From positions 268,479 through 332,478 of the forward strand of contig NZ_MKFI01000005.1 in assembly GCF_001982635.1 (NCBI RefSeq): 64,000 nucleotides of DNA, written 5' to 3'. The DNA comes from Bradyrhizobium mercantei (GTDB lineage Bacteria > Pseudomonadota > Alphaproteobacteria > Rhizobiales > Xanthobacteraceae). Both the position numbers and the translations under genes were made by a program. Shown one piece after another: positions 17,525-25,890 of the stretch. The stretch's first letter is position 1, and every line of letters starts with the position of its first letter. The notes under the pieces are model-generated. The model did not search any database, was not told where the DNA came from, and saw only the letters and a program-made list of their open reading frames with translations.

Positions 17525-20031
17525 TCCGCGGCGTTGCGATGTGCGCTTTGGTCGATCGGGAAGTCGCAGGTCACGGTCGTGCCGCGGCCTACGGTCGAAT
17601 CGACCCGCACCCGTCCGCCATGCAGTTCGACGAAGGAGCGGACCAGCGACAGGCCGAGCCCGGCGCCGCGATGCCGCGAGCCATGGGAATGGCTCTCGAA
17701 CCAGTTGAACACCTTGTCGCGCATCTCGGCCGGAATCCCGGGACCGGCGTCGGTCACCGCGAACACCACGCTGTGCTCGGTGCGGTGCGCACTGATCGTG
17801 ACGGTGGCGTCATGCGGCGAGAAGCCGACCGCGTTGGCGAGCAGATTGTAGAGCACCTGCACGACGCGCCGCTCGTCGCCGACAAAGGCGCCGATATTGG
17901 GCTCGATATCGACTTTCAGCGTGATGCGGTCGGTCGCGAGACGATCCTGGATGCCTTCGGCGGCGGCCTCGATCGCCTGGCCGATATTGACCGGACCGAG
18001 CTCGAGCTTCATCGCGCCGGCATCGATGGTGGCGAGGTCGAGAATGTTGTTGGTCAGCGCCAGCAGCGCGTTGGTCGATTTGGTGACGTAGTCGAGATAC
18101 TCGGCCTGCTTTGGCGTCAGCGGCCCGGTCGAGGGATCGCTGAGGAAGTGCGCGAAGCCGATGATGGTGGTCAGCGGCGCGCGCAGTTCGTAGGAGACGT
18201 GGTGGACGAAATCCACCTTCATCTGGTCGGCGGTTTCCAGCGCCTCGTTGCGCTCGCGCAGCGCCCGCTCGACATTCTCGGTGTCGGTGATGTCCTGGAA
18301 CGCGAGCAGGGTCTTGCCGTCGGGCAGCGGGATGGTCATGCAGTTCAGCACGCTGCCGTCCTTGCGCTCGAGCTTCAGCGCGACCTGGGCGCGGTTCTCG
18401 ATCGCGGTGATCGATTCGCGCAGCGTCCGCCAGGTCAGCGCGTCGTCGAACAGCGGCCGGCACAGCGCTTCCACCTGCTCGATATGCGGTTCGCCCTGCA
18501 GCGCGTCGGCCGGCAGCTTCCACATCTTGGCGAAGGGCGGGTTGAACAGTTCGGCGCGGCCGTTGCTGCCGAACACCGCGACCGCTTCGCCCAGATTGTC
18601 GAGGGTCTCGCGCTGCACCCGCGTCAGGCGGTCATAGCGGCGCGCGAGGTCGAGGCTCTCGGTGACGTTGTCGAACAGATAGGTGACGCCGCCTTCGAGG
18701 TTCGGCGTGGTGACGACGCTGATGGCGCGGCCGTCGGGCAGGAACCAGGTGTAGGTCTCGGACTCGACCGCGCGATAGGCCTCGTGCAGCTTGGCCTTCC
18801 AGGCGCGGAAGTCCGGCTGCTCGGGCAGCTTGCGGTTGGCGCGCAGCCGGTCGAGCACGCTGGAATCGTCGGGATTGCTGTCAAGGAAGGCCTGGTCGAG
18901 TCCCCACAGCCGCCGGTAGGATTCGTTGTAGAAGGTGAGCCGCCGGTCGGCATCGAACACCGCGACACCGGAGGATAATTGGTCGAGGGTGCGCCGGTGC
19001 GCTTCGACCATCCGCGCGATTGCCGCGCGCAGCGCCGCGGCCTCGCTGGCGTCGATCGCGATCCCAGCGCTGCCGCCGGTGAGCTTCAGCGCCTGGACGT
19101 CGTAGATCCGCCGCTCGCCGCTGACCACGATCGGCAGCCGTGCGGCGTAGTTCGCGTTGTCGTTCAGGGCGCGGGTCAATTCGGTGCGCTGGTCGCTTTC
19201 GAGCAGCTCGAGATTGCGCTGGAGTGCATCCGACACGCTCTTGCCCTCGGTGGCGCGGACATAGGCCGCGTTGGCATAGCGCAAATTGCCCTCGAGGCTC
19301 TTGGCCCAGATCGGCCAGGGGGCGGCGGCGGCGAAATCGCGCAGCAGTTCGGTCTCTTCCTGCAGCGTCTTGTAGCGCAGGTTGGATTCGGCGAGCTCGC
19401 GGCGCAGGCCGCCGAGCTCGCGGATCCGCACGATGGCTTGTCCCCCGATCGCGCGGCCCATCGCCTCGATGGCGCGGCCGGCCGAGGTCGAGAGGTTGAG
19501 CAGGAACGCCTCGCCCTTCTCGCGCAGCGCGTCGACGGCATGGTCCATCTGCAGCGCCGGCTCGGGCGGCAGCCAGGTTCCGAAGGCGAGGATGCGTTGC
19601 GGCGAGCTCTCCTGCGACATCACCAGCGAGATGTCGCCCGAGATCTGCGGCCGGTTGTCGCCGGCGGCCCAGGAGATCAGGACCTGCGGCTCGACGAACA
19701 GCAGCGCGCGCAGCCGGTCCGATTGCGCCTGCAGGTCCGATATCTCGGACTGCAACTGCTCCTCGTTGCGGGTCGCGCGCAGGCGGGTGCGCATCAACAG
19801 GATCGCGGCCACGGCCGAGAAGCCGACCAGAGCGAACGACGTCGCGAGAACCGCGACCTCCTGATGATTGAAGCCGAAATGATCTGACATCGCCTGGGCG
19901 ACCAGGCTCTCCGCCGCGAACGAGGTGCGGGCCGGCAGCAATGCTGACATGGCGAGCCCAATCATGCCGTCGCGCGCCAGTGAGGTGCATGACAGCAGGG
20001 TTCGACGCATTGCCGCGACTACGCCCGACAT
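17521..20031 (-). CDS. divL: DivL-type PAS sensor pseudokinase
   Basis: An 836-residue membrane-anchored protein. One transmembrane segment (VAVLATSFALVGFSAVAAIL, about 59-78) is followed by a short coiled coil, several PAS-like domains, a dimerisation helix and a histidine-kinase ATPase domain with DAGPGIP and GAGLGLSL. The H-box reads HHVSYELRAPLTT, with Tyr (about residue 614) where the phosphoryl-accepting His should be. That replacement, and the tsaE neighbour, identify DivL, which in Caulobacter regulates CckA and thereby CtrA and the cell cycle. The start MSGVVAAMRR was preferred to one seven residues upstream. Confidence 0.87.
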   Translation of the reverse strand: MSGVVAAMRRTLLSCTSLARDGMIGLAMSALLPARTSFAAESLVAQAMSDHFGFNHQEVAVLATSFALVGFSAVAAILLMRTRLRATRNEEQLQSEISDLQAQSDRLRALLFVEPQVLISWAAGDNRPQISGDISLVMSQESSPQRILAFGTWLPPEPALQMDHAVDALREKGEAFLLNLSTSAGRAIEAMGRAIGGQAIVRIRELGGLRRELAESNLRYKTLQEETELLRDFAAAAPWPIWAKSLEGNLRYANAAYVRATEGKSVSDALQRNLELLESDQRTELTRALNDNANYAARLPIVVSGERRIYDVQALKLTGGSAGIAIDASEAAALRAAIARMVEAHRRTLDQLSSGVAVFDADRRLTFYNESYRRLWGLDQAFLDSNPDDSSVLDRLRANRKLPEQPDFRAWKAKLHEAYRAVESETYTWFLPDGRAISVVTTPNLEGGVTYLFDNVTESLDLARRYDRLTRVQRETLDNLGEAVAVFGSNGRAELFNPPFAKMWKLPADALQGEPHIEQVEALCRPLFDDALTWRTLRESITAIENRAQVALKLERKDGSVLNCMTIPLPDGKTLLAFQDITDTENVERALRERNEALETADQMKVDFVHHVSYELRAPLTTIIGFAHFLSDPSTGPLTPKQAEYLDYVTKSTNALLALTNNILDLATIDAGAMKLELGPVNIGQAIEAAAEGIQDRLATDRITLKVDIEPNIGAFVGDERRVVQVLYNLLANAVGFSPHDATVTISAHRTEHSVVFAVTDAGPGIPAEMRDKVFNWFESHSHGSRHRGAGLGLSLVRSFVELHGGRVRVDSTVGRGTTVTCDFPIDQSAHRNAAE

Positions 20032-20060
20032 ATGTTGCCCCAGAACGCACAAACCTTAAG

Positions 20061-20130
20061 GCATGATCCGGAAAAGAGGAGACCGGTGTTCCCTCACGGC
20101 AAACGTTTCGCGTTTGTCCGTGGATCATGC
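20061..20130. repeat. 'GCATGATCCGG' palindromic repeat, copy 1
   Basis: Begins GCATGATCCGGAAAAG and ends with TGGATCATGC, its inverted partner, with CAAACGTTTCGCGTTTG-like palindromic sequence inside. Other copies: 22414-22459, 48850-48891 (degenerate) and 55887-55955. All are intergenic. Confidence 0.8.
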
Positions 20131-20356
20131 CCAAGCAGGACCCGACAGCCCGACGAAGACCCCCGTCGCGCTCGAATCAAAACAGAATAATCCCAACGGG
20201 ACTCGGCGAGTAAGAGTCCAGACCGTGAACGCAGAATCCGCTGTGAAAAAATGCCGCCGGTGGTGTGGATTTTACGCGAATTGTGCGGGGCGTGCGCGCG
20301 AAGCGTGATCTCCCGGAGCCGTCCGCACACTTCTCTAGCCGCGAAGGCGCTGAGCT

Positions 20357-20504
20357 CCCTCTCCCCGTTCTTACGGGGAGAGGGCTGGGGTGAGGGGCTG
20401 TCTCAGCGGATACGTTTGATAGCTGTGTTCGCGGAGACTCCCCCTCACCCGGAACGCATCTGACGATGCGTTCCGACCTCTCCCCGCACGCGGGGCGAGG
20501 TGAA
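20357..20504. repeat. 'CTCTCCCC' bipartite palindromic repeat, copy without gene (B)
   Basis: Left arm 20357-20397: hairpin CCCTCTCCCC..GGGGAGAGGG then GGTGAGGGG. Spacer of about 43 bases. Right arm 20441-20504: CCCCTCACCC, hairpin GGAACGCATC..GATGCGTTCC, then GACCTCTCCCC and a closing hairpin. The architecture equals that around the DUF559 gene at 1-440, with a short spacer in place of the gene. Confidence 0.85.
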
Positions 20505-20519
20505 GTGGTTCCGGCTGCG

Positions 20520-20978
20520 CTAGCGGCCGGTCGAGCCGAAGCCGCCGCTGCCGCGATCGGTTGGCGACAGCACGTCGACCGGAACCAGCTCGGCGCGGGT
20601 GACCGGCGCGATCACCATCTGCGCGATGCGCTCGCCGCGCCGGATCGAGAACACCTCGTGGCCGTGATTGATCAGCAGCACGTTGATCTCGCCGCGGTAG
20701 TCGGCATCGATCGTGCCGGGCGAGTTCAGCACCGTGACGCCGTATTTGGCGGCGAGGCCGGACCGCGGCCGGATCTGCGCCTCGTAGCCCGGCGGCAGCG
20801 CGATCGTCAGCCCGGTCGGAACCATCTCGTAGCGGCCCGGCAGCAGCAGCAGCGGCGCCGACCGCGGCACCGCGGCCAACAGGTCGAGGCCGGCTGCGTC
20901 GGCGGTCTGGTAGATCGGCAGCAGGAGGTCTGCGCCGTGCGGCAATTGGTGGACTTCGACCTTGATGGTGGCACTCAC
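20520..20978 (-). CDS. dut: dUTP diphosphatase
   Basis: Trimeric dUTPase (152 residues), hydrolysing dUTP to dUMP and keeping uracil out of DNA. All five motifs are present: AGLDLLA, PRSGLA, GTIDADYRGE, RGERIAQMV and the glycine-rich C-terminal arm RGSGGFGSTG. The start is GTG at 20978, overlapping the coaBC stop as GTGA; coaBC-dut coupling is common in Proteobacteria. Confidence 0.97.
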   Translation of the reverse strand: MSATIKVEVHQLPHGADLLLPIYQTADAAGLDLLAAVPRSAPLLLLPGRYEMVPTGLTIALPPGYEAQIRPRSGLAAKYGVTVLNSPGTIDADYRGEINVLLINHGHEVFSIRRGERIAQMVIAPVTRAELVPVDVLSPTDRGSGGFGSTGR

Positions 20979-22399
20979 GATGCGGTTCCTACGGCTCTGG
21001 CGATCCGCGACACCAGCGCGGTCGCGACTTCTTCCTTGGTCATGACCGGCCAGGAGTCGACGGTGACCTCCTTGCCCTCGCGCGACAGCAGGTGAACGGT
21101 GTTGCGGTCGCCGCCCATCACGCCGGTCGCCGGCGAGACGTCGTTGGCGACGATCCAGTCGCAGCCCTTGCGCGCGAATTTCGCCTTGGCGTTCTCGATC
21201 AGGTGCTCGGTCTCGGCGGCAAAGCCGATCACCAGCGGCGGCCGCTTCTCCTTCAGCCTGGAAATGGTCGCGAGGATGTCGGGGTTCTCGACCAGTTGCA
21301 GCGGCGGCATCCCGGCCGCGGTCTTCTTCAGCTTCTGGCTGCCTTCGCTGGCGACCCGCCAGTCGGCGACCGCGGCGGCAAAGATCGCGACGTCGACCGG
21401 CAGCGCCGCCTCGACCCGGTGCAGCATGTCGCGCGCGGATTCGACGCGCATCACCGAGATGCCCTGGGGATCGCCGAGCTCGACCGGGCCGGTCACCAGC
21501 ACCACCTCGGCGCCGGCGGCGCGCGCGGCGGCGGCGATCGCAAAGCCCTGCTTGCCGGACGAACGGTTGGCGATATAGCGAACCGGATCGATCGCCTCAT
21601 GGGTCGGCCCGGCGGTGATCAGCACGCGCTTGCCGGCGAGCGGGCGCGGCAGCAGTGGCCGCAGCATGCGATCGGCGGCGGCGGCGATCTCGACAGGCTC
21701 GGCCATCCGCCCGATGCCGGCCTCGCCGGCTTCCGCCATCTCGCCCGCATTGGGGCCGACGGTATGGACACCGTCGCGGCGGAGCTGCAGCACGTTGCGG
21801 CGGGTGGCCGGGTTGTTCCACATCAAGGGATTCATCGCCGGCGCCAGCAGGATCGGCCGGTTGGCCGCCAGCAGCGTGGCGGTGGCGAGATCGTCGGCAT
21901 GGCCCTGCGCCATCTTGGCCATCAGGTCGGCGGTGGCCGGCGCCACCACGATCAGGTCGCAGTCCCGCGCCAGGCGGATATGACCGGCGTCGAACTCGCT
22001 CTCGGCGTCGAACAGGTCGGTGTAGACGCGCTCATGCGACAGCGCGCTGGCGGCGAGCGGGGTGACGAATTGCTGGGCCGCCCTGGTCAGCACGCAGCGG
22101 ACCTGGATGTGCCGCTCCTTGAGCCGCCGGATCAGATCCAGCGCCTTGTACGCGGCGATCCCGCCGCCGATGATCAGGGTGATCCGGGGCTCGCTGGCCA
22201 CGCTGGCGGCCCGCGGAACAGGGGCAGTCACTGTCACGGAACCAGCGGCGGGCGTCTCCGTGGGCTCCGGACCGCCCTCTGCAAGGTCCCGGAGGATCAC
22301 CCGGATCTCCTCCTCGACCGAGCGCCCGTTCCTGGCGGAACGCAGCCGCAGATAGGCCTTCAGGGTGTCGTCGAGTTTGCGGATGGTCAGGCTGGCCAT
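20975..22399 (-). CDS. coaBC: RHH-domain fused phosphopantothenoylcysteine decarboxylase / phosphopantothenate-cysteine ligase
   Basis: A 474-residue CoaBC that makes 4'-phosphopantetheine in CoA synthesis. Residues 1-40 (MASLTIRKLDDTLKAYLR start, ending in RSVEEEIRVILRDLA) form a FitA/Arc-like ribbon-helix-helix, then a 30-residue linker leads to CoaC. CoaC has GGGIAAYKA, catalytic His140 (GHIRLAR) and PAMN at 187-190. The flap reads GEMAEAGEAGIGRM at 219-232, lacking the ACG cysteine of the E. coli enzyme. CoaB has ITAGPTHEAIDPVR, SSGKQG and KLKK near 356. The RHH part is in frame with no internal start of comparable quality. Confidence 0.92.
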   Translation of the reverse strand: MASLTIRKLDDTLKAYLRLRSARNGRSVEEEIRVILRDLAEGGPEPTETPAAGSVTVTAPVPRAASVASEPRITLIIGGGIAAYKALDLIRRLKERHIQVRCVLTRAAQQFVTPLAASALSHERVYTDLFDAESEFDAGHIRLARDCDLIVVAPATADLMAKMAQGHADDLATATLLAANRPILLAPAMNPLMWNNPATRRNVLQLRRDGVHTVGPNAGEMAEAGEAGIGRMAEPVEIAAAADRMLRPLLPRPLAGKRVLITAGPTHEAIDPVRYIANRSSGKQGFAIAAAARAAGAEVVLVTGPVELGDPQGISVMRVESARDMLHRVEAALPVDVAIFAAAVADWRVASEGSQKLKKTAAGMPPLQLVENPDILATISRLKEKRPPLVIGFAAETEHLIENAKAKFARKGCDWIVANDVSPATGVMGGDRNTVHLLSREGKEVTVDSWPVMTKEEVATALVSRIARAVGTAS

Positions 22400-22413
22400 G
22401 GCGTGCCCTCAAG

Positions 22414-22459
22414 GCATGATCCGGAAAAGTGCGAAGCGGTTTTCCGAGAAAGATCATGC
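22414..22459. repeat. 'GCATGATCCGG' palindromic repeat, copy 2
   Basis: Short copy from GCATGATCCGGAAAAGTG to AGATCATGC between ubiB and coaBC, just upstream of the coaBC start. It may overlap the coaBC leader. Confidence 0.75.
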
Positions 22460-22499
22460 GCAATGATAGCGATGCTAGCACACAGTGCATGCATTGCAA

Positions 22500-24074
22500 T
22501 CAGTGCGCCCGGATGGCGAAGAAGATTGCGATCGAGGCGATGGCGATGACCCAGAGGCCGACGGTCTGCACCCGCGCCTTGCGGGCCTCGGCGCGGGCCA
22601 TTGCGTCGATCGAATCCGACGACAGCATGTGGCCCTCCAGCGTCATGCTCTCCAGCTGCTCGAGCACGGTCACGGCGCGGTTGGCAATCGCCGGCAGGTT
22701 GGAGAGGATGCGGCCGAGCTCGCCCGCGCCTGAGATCGCGCCCTGGATACGTCCGGCGGGGCCGAGATTCTGCGTGATCCATTCGCGCACCACGGGGTCG
22801 GCGATCTTCCAGATGTCGAGCTTGGGGTCGAAGCCGCGCGCCACGCCTTCGACCACCACCATGGTCTTCTGCAACAGGATCAGCTCGGGCCGCGTCTGCA
22901 TGTCGAACAGGCCGGTGACCTCGAGCAGAAGCGTCAACAGCTTCGCCATCGAGATTTCCTCGGCGGTGCGATTGTGGATCGGCTCGCCGATGGCGCGGAT
23001 CGCCTGCGCGAAATTCTCCACCGAATGGTGGCCCGGCACATAGCCGGCCTCGAAATGCACCTCGGCGACGCGGCGATAGTCGCGGGTGATGAAGCCGAGC
23101 AGGATCTCGGCCAGGAAGCGCCGCTCCTTCAGCCCGAGCCGCCCCATGATGCCGAAATCCACCGCAACGAGGCGGCCGGCCTCGTCGAGGAACAGATTGC
23201 CCGGATGCATGTCGGCATGGAAGAAGCCGTCGCGCAGCGCGTGGCGCAGGAAGCTCTGGATCACCTTGCGGCCGAGATCGGGCAGGTCGACCTGGGCCTG
23301 CGCGAGGCGAGCGTGATCGTTCAGCGCGATGCCGTCGATCCACTCCATCGTCAGCACGCTGTGCGCGGTGCGATCCCAATCCACCGTGGGCACGCGGAAA
23401 TCCGGATCGTCGCGGGTGTTCTCGGCCATCTCGGACAGCGCGGCCGCTTCCAGCCGCAGGTCCATCTCCATCGCGACCGAGCGCGACATCGTGTTGATGA
23501 CTTCGATCAGCCTTAAGCGCCGCGCCTCGGCGGAATGCGCCTCGGCCTTGTGCGCGACAAAGAAGAAGTCGCTGAGGTCGCGGCGGAAGCGCGCGGCGAC
23601 GTTGGGCCGGAGCACCTTGACCGCAACCTGCTGCCGCACGCCGGCGCGCTCGACCTCGGCACGATGCACCTGCGCGATCGAGGCTGCGGCCACCGCGGGA
23701 CCGAGATGCACGAAGGCCTGCGCCAGCGGCCGTTCCAGCGATTGCGTGATGACGGTTTCGGCCTCTTCCTGCGCGAACGGCGGCAGCCGGTCCTGCAGGC
23801 TTTCGAGATCGCGCGCCATCGCGACGCCGACCACGTCGGGGCGGGTGGCGAGGAATTGCCCGAGCTTGAGATAGGCGGGCCCGAGCCGGGTCAGCGCCCG
23901 CGACAGCCGCGGACCCGACTTGGCGGAGCGGCGCTCGATCAGCCGCGCCATCTTCAGCGCGAGCTGTCCGGGCGGCGGCACCAGCGCGGGATCGACGACG
24001 CCGAACACGCCTTCGCGCGCAAACACGAAACCGGCGCGGGCAAGGCGCGCGATGTGGGTCAGTGCAGAGATCAC
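22500..24074 (-). CDS. ubiB: Ubiquinone biosynthesis atypical kinase UbiB
   Basis: UbiB (524 residues) is an ABC1/ADCK-type atypical kinase or ATPase needed for ubiquinone synthesis, tied to the inner membrane. The family KxGQ motif is in YLKLGQFLATRPDVV. Further motifs are VAVKVLRPNV, MEWIDGIALND and the catalytic region HADMHPGNLF with VDFGIMG. One C-terminal transmembrane segment (VGLWVIAIASIAIFFAI) is visible. The GTG at 24074 overlaps the ubiE stop as GTGA and is preferred over a start 51 bases upstream inside ubiE. Confidence 0.94.
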   Translation of the reverse strand: MISALTHIARLARAGFVFAREGVFGVVDPALVPPPGQLALKMARLIERRSAKSGPRLSRALTRLGPAYLKLGQFLATRPDVVGVAMARDLESLQDRLPPFAQEEAETVITQSLERPLAQAFVHLGPAVAAASIAQVHRAEVERAGVRQQVAVKVLRPNVAARFRRDLSDFFFVAHKAEAHSAEARRLRLIEVINTMSRSVAMEMDLRLEAAALSEMAENTRDDPDFRVPTVDWDRTAHSVLTMEWIDGIALNDHARLAQAQVDLPDLGRKVIQSFLRHALRDGFFHADMHPGNLFLDEAGRLVAVDFGIMGRLGLKERRFLAEILLGFITRDYRRVAEVHFEAGYVPGHHSVENFAQAIRAIGEPIHNRTAEEISMAKLLTLLLEVTGLFDMQTRPELILLQKTMVVVEGVARGFDPKLDIWKIADPVVREWITQNLGPAGRIQGAISGAGELGRILSNLPAIANRAVTVLEQLESMTLEGHMLSSDSIDAMARAEARKARVQTVGLWVIAIASIAIFFAIRAH

Positions 24075-24832
24075 AAACGCCAGCCCGAATGCAGCGCCAC
24101 GATGCCGCCGGAGAGGCTCTGCCACTTCACGCGCGCGAAGCCGGCGGCGCCGATCATCTCGGCGAACGCGTTCGGCCGCGGGAATTTGCGGATCGACTCG
24201 ACGAGATATTGATAGGACTCGGCGTCACCGGTGACGGCGCGGCCGAGCGGCGGGATCACCTTGAAGGAGAACAGGTCGTAGATCTTGTCGAGGCCGGGCA
24301 CATCGACGGTGGAGAATTCCAGGCACAGGAAGCGGCTGCCGGGCTTCAGCACCCGGTAGGCCTCGCGCAGGGCCAGCTCGATCTGCGGCACGTTGCGGAT
24401 GCCGAACGCGATGGTGTAGGCGTCGAACGCGCGGTCGGCGAAGCCCAGCGTCTCGGCATTGCCCTCGACGAACGACACGCGGTCATCGAGGTGCTGCTTG
24501 ACGGCGCGCTCGCGGCCGACGGCGAGCATGTCGGAATTGATGTCGCAGACCGTGGCGTGGAAGCCGGTGCCCGCGGTCTTGGCAGCCCGGAACGCGATAT
24601 CGCCGGTGCCGCCGGCGACGTCGAGCAGCGCGAACGGCCGGTCGCCCTTCGGCGGGTCGAGTGTCGTGATCATGACGTCCTTCCAGGCCCGGTGCAGGCC
24701 TGCCGACATCAGATCGTTCATCAGGTCGTAGCGCTGTGCCACGCTGTGAAACACGTCGTTCACCAGCGTCTGCTTCTCGCCCAGGGGCACGTCCCTGAAG
24801 CCGAAATGGGTGGTTTGATCCGGCCGATCCAT
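24071..24832 (-). CDS. ubiE: Demethylmenaquinone / 2-polyprenyl-6-methoxyphenol methyltransferase UbiE
   Basis: A 253-residue SAM-dependent C-methyltransferase of ubiquinone synthesis. Motif I is LLDVAGGTGDIAFR, followed by DINSDMLAVG, and the UbiE signatures YDLMNDLMSAGLHRAWKD and GIRNV are present. The ATG at 24830-24832 is used; a GTG one codon earlier is the alternative. ubiE and ubiB overlap by four bases. mutM is divergent across about 140 bases. Confidence 0.96.
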   Translation of the reverse strand: MDRPDQTTHFGFRDVPLGEKQTLVNDVFHSVAQRYDLMNDLMSAGLHRAWKDVMITTLDPPKGDRPFALLDVAGGTGDIAFRAAKTAGTGFHATVCDINSDMLAVGRERAVKQHLDDRVSFVEGNAETLGFADRAFDAYTIAFGIRNVPQIELALREAYRVLKPGSRFLCLEFSTVDVPGLDKIYDLFSFKVIPPLGRAVTGDAESYQYLVESIRKFPRPNAFAEMIGAAGFARVKWQSLSGGIVALHSGWRL

Positions 24833-24971
24833 CACTCAGAACTCTTACCTTTTTGGTCGCGTTTTCTTCACGCGAACCGGTGTCCGCTCCGCTCGAAAAC
24901 GCTCCAGCCAAACCATAGCGCGGCGGCCGCAATGGCGCTATCACGTCACTTCCAAAAGGTGAATGCCTGCC

Positions 24972-25853
24972 ATGCCGGAATTACCCGAAGTCGAGACCGT
25001 CCGCCGCGGCCTGCAACCGGCCATGGAAGGCTCCAAAATCCTCAAGGCCGAGGCCCGCCGCAAGGATTTACGGTTTCCGTTTCAAAAAGACTTTATCGCC
25101 CGGCTCGAGGGCCGGACCATCACCGGGCTCGGCCGCCGTGCCAAATATTTGATGGCGGACCTGAACTCCGGCGACGTGCTGCTGATGCATCTGGGCATGT
25201 CGGGCTCGTTCCGCGTCCACAAGCAGGACGGCGCGGCGACGCCCGGGCAATTCCACCATCCGCGCAGCGACGAGCGCGCGCATGATCATGTCGTGTTCCA
25301 CATGTCGTCGGGCGCGGCCGTCGTCTTCAACGACCCCAGGCGCTTCGGCTACATGAAGATCATCGCCCGCAACGCGATCGAGGATGAACCGCTGCTGAAG
25401 GGGCTCGGACCCGAGCCGCTCGGCAACGAGTTCGACGCGGCGATGCTGGCGCGCTCCTGCCACAACAAGAAGACCAGCCTGAAGGCGGCGCTGCTCGATC
25501 AGCGCGTGGTGGCGGGGCTTGGCAATATCTATGTCTGCGAGGCGCTGTTTCGTTCGCATCTGTCGCCGCGGCGATTGGCCGCGACGCTCGCAACCAGGAA
25601 GGCCGAGCCCACCGACCACGCCAAACGGCTGGTCGACGCGATCCATTCGGTGCTGAACCAGGCGATCAAGGCCGGCGGCTCCTCGATCAGCGACCATCGC
25701 CTGACCAACGGCGATCTCGGCTATTTCCAGCACTCGTTCCAGGTCTACGACCGCGAAGGCGAGACATGCCGCACGTCGGGCTGCGAGGGTATCGTCAGGC
25801 GTTTCACCCAGAACGGCCGTTCGACGTTCTGGTGCCCGAAATGTCAAAAATAA
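24972..25853 (+). CDS. mutM: Formamidopyrimidine-DNA glycosylase
   Basis: Fpg/MutM (293 residues) excises 8-oxoguanine and other oxidised purines. After Met removal the protein starts PELPEVETVRRGL, giving the catalytic N-terminal proline; the ATG nine bases upstream was rejected because it would bury this proline. The H2TH region and GGSSISD are present, and a C-terminal zinc finger has C-x4-C and C-x2-C (CRTSGC, CPKC). It is divergent from ubiE. A 17-bp tandem repeat spans its stop codon. Confidence 0.97.
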   Translation: MPELPEVETVRRGLQPAMEGSKILKAEARRKDLRFPFQKDFIARLEGRTITGLGRRAKYLMADLNSGDVLLMHLGMSGSFRVHKQDGAATPGQFHHPRSDERAHDHVVFHMSSGAAVVFNDPRRFGYMKIIARNAIEDEPLLKGLGPEPLGNEFDAAMLARSCHNKKTSLKAALLDQRVVAGLGNIYVCEALFRSHLSPRRLAATLATRKAEPTDHAKRLVDAIHSVLNQAIKAGGSSISDHRLTNGDLGYFQHSFQVYDREGETCRTSGCEGIVRRFTQNGRSTFWCPKCQK

Positions 25854-25878
25854 CAACAATGCAAAAATAACAACAAAG
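25845..25878. repeat. 17-bp tandem duplication across the mutM stop
   Basis: CAAAAATAACAACAATG at 25845-25861 is followed at once by CAAAAATAACAACAAAG at 25862-25878. The first unit contains the mutM stop codon; the second supplies the AAAG of the ribosome-binding site for the next gene. Confidence 0.85.
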
Positions 25879-25890
25879 GGAGTGCGGATC

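Larger units (their letters stand above)
20032..20519. other. Intergenic region upstream of divL, two repeats, no gene seen
   Basis: This 488-base stretch holds a 'GCATGATCCGG' repeat (20061-20130) and a 'CTCTCCCC' bipartite repeat (20357-20504). Between them is about 225 bases that should contain the divL promoter. I saw no convincing coding frame or RNA gene; a short open frame at 20063-20308 runs through the repeat and was not accepted. Confidence 0.6.

Noticed and set aside
20063..20308. Open frame of 81 codons upstream of divL
   Set aside because: Lies over a repeat, has no ribosome-binding site or family likeness.
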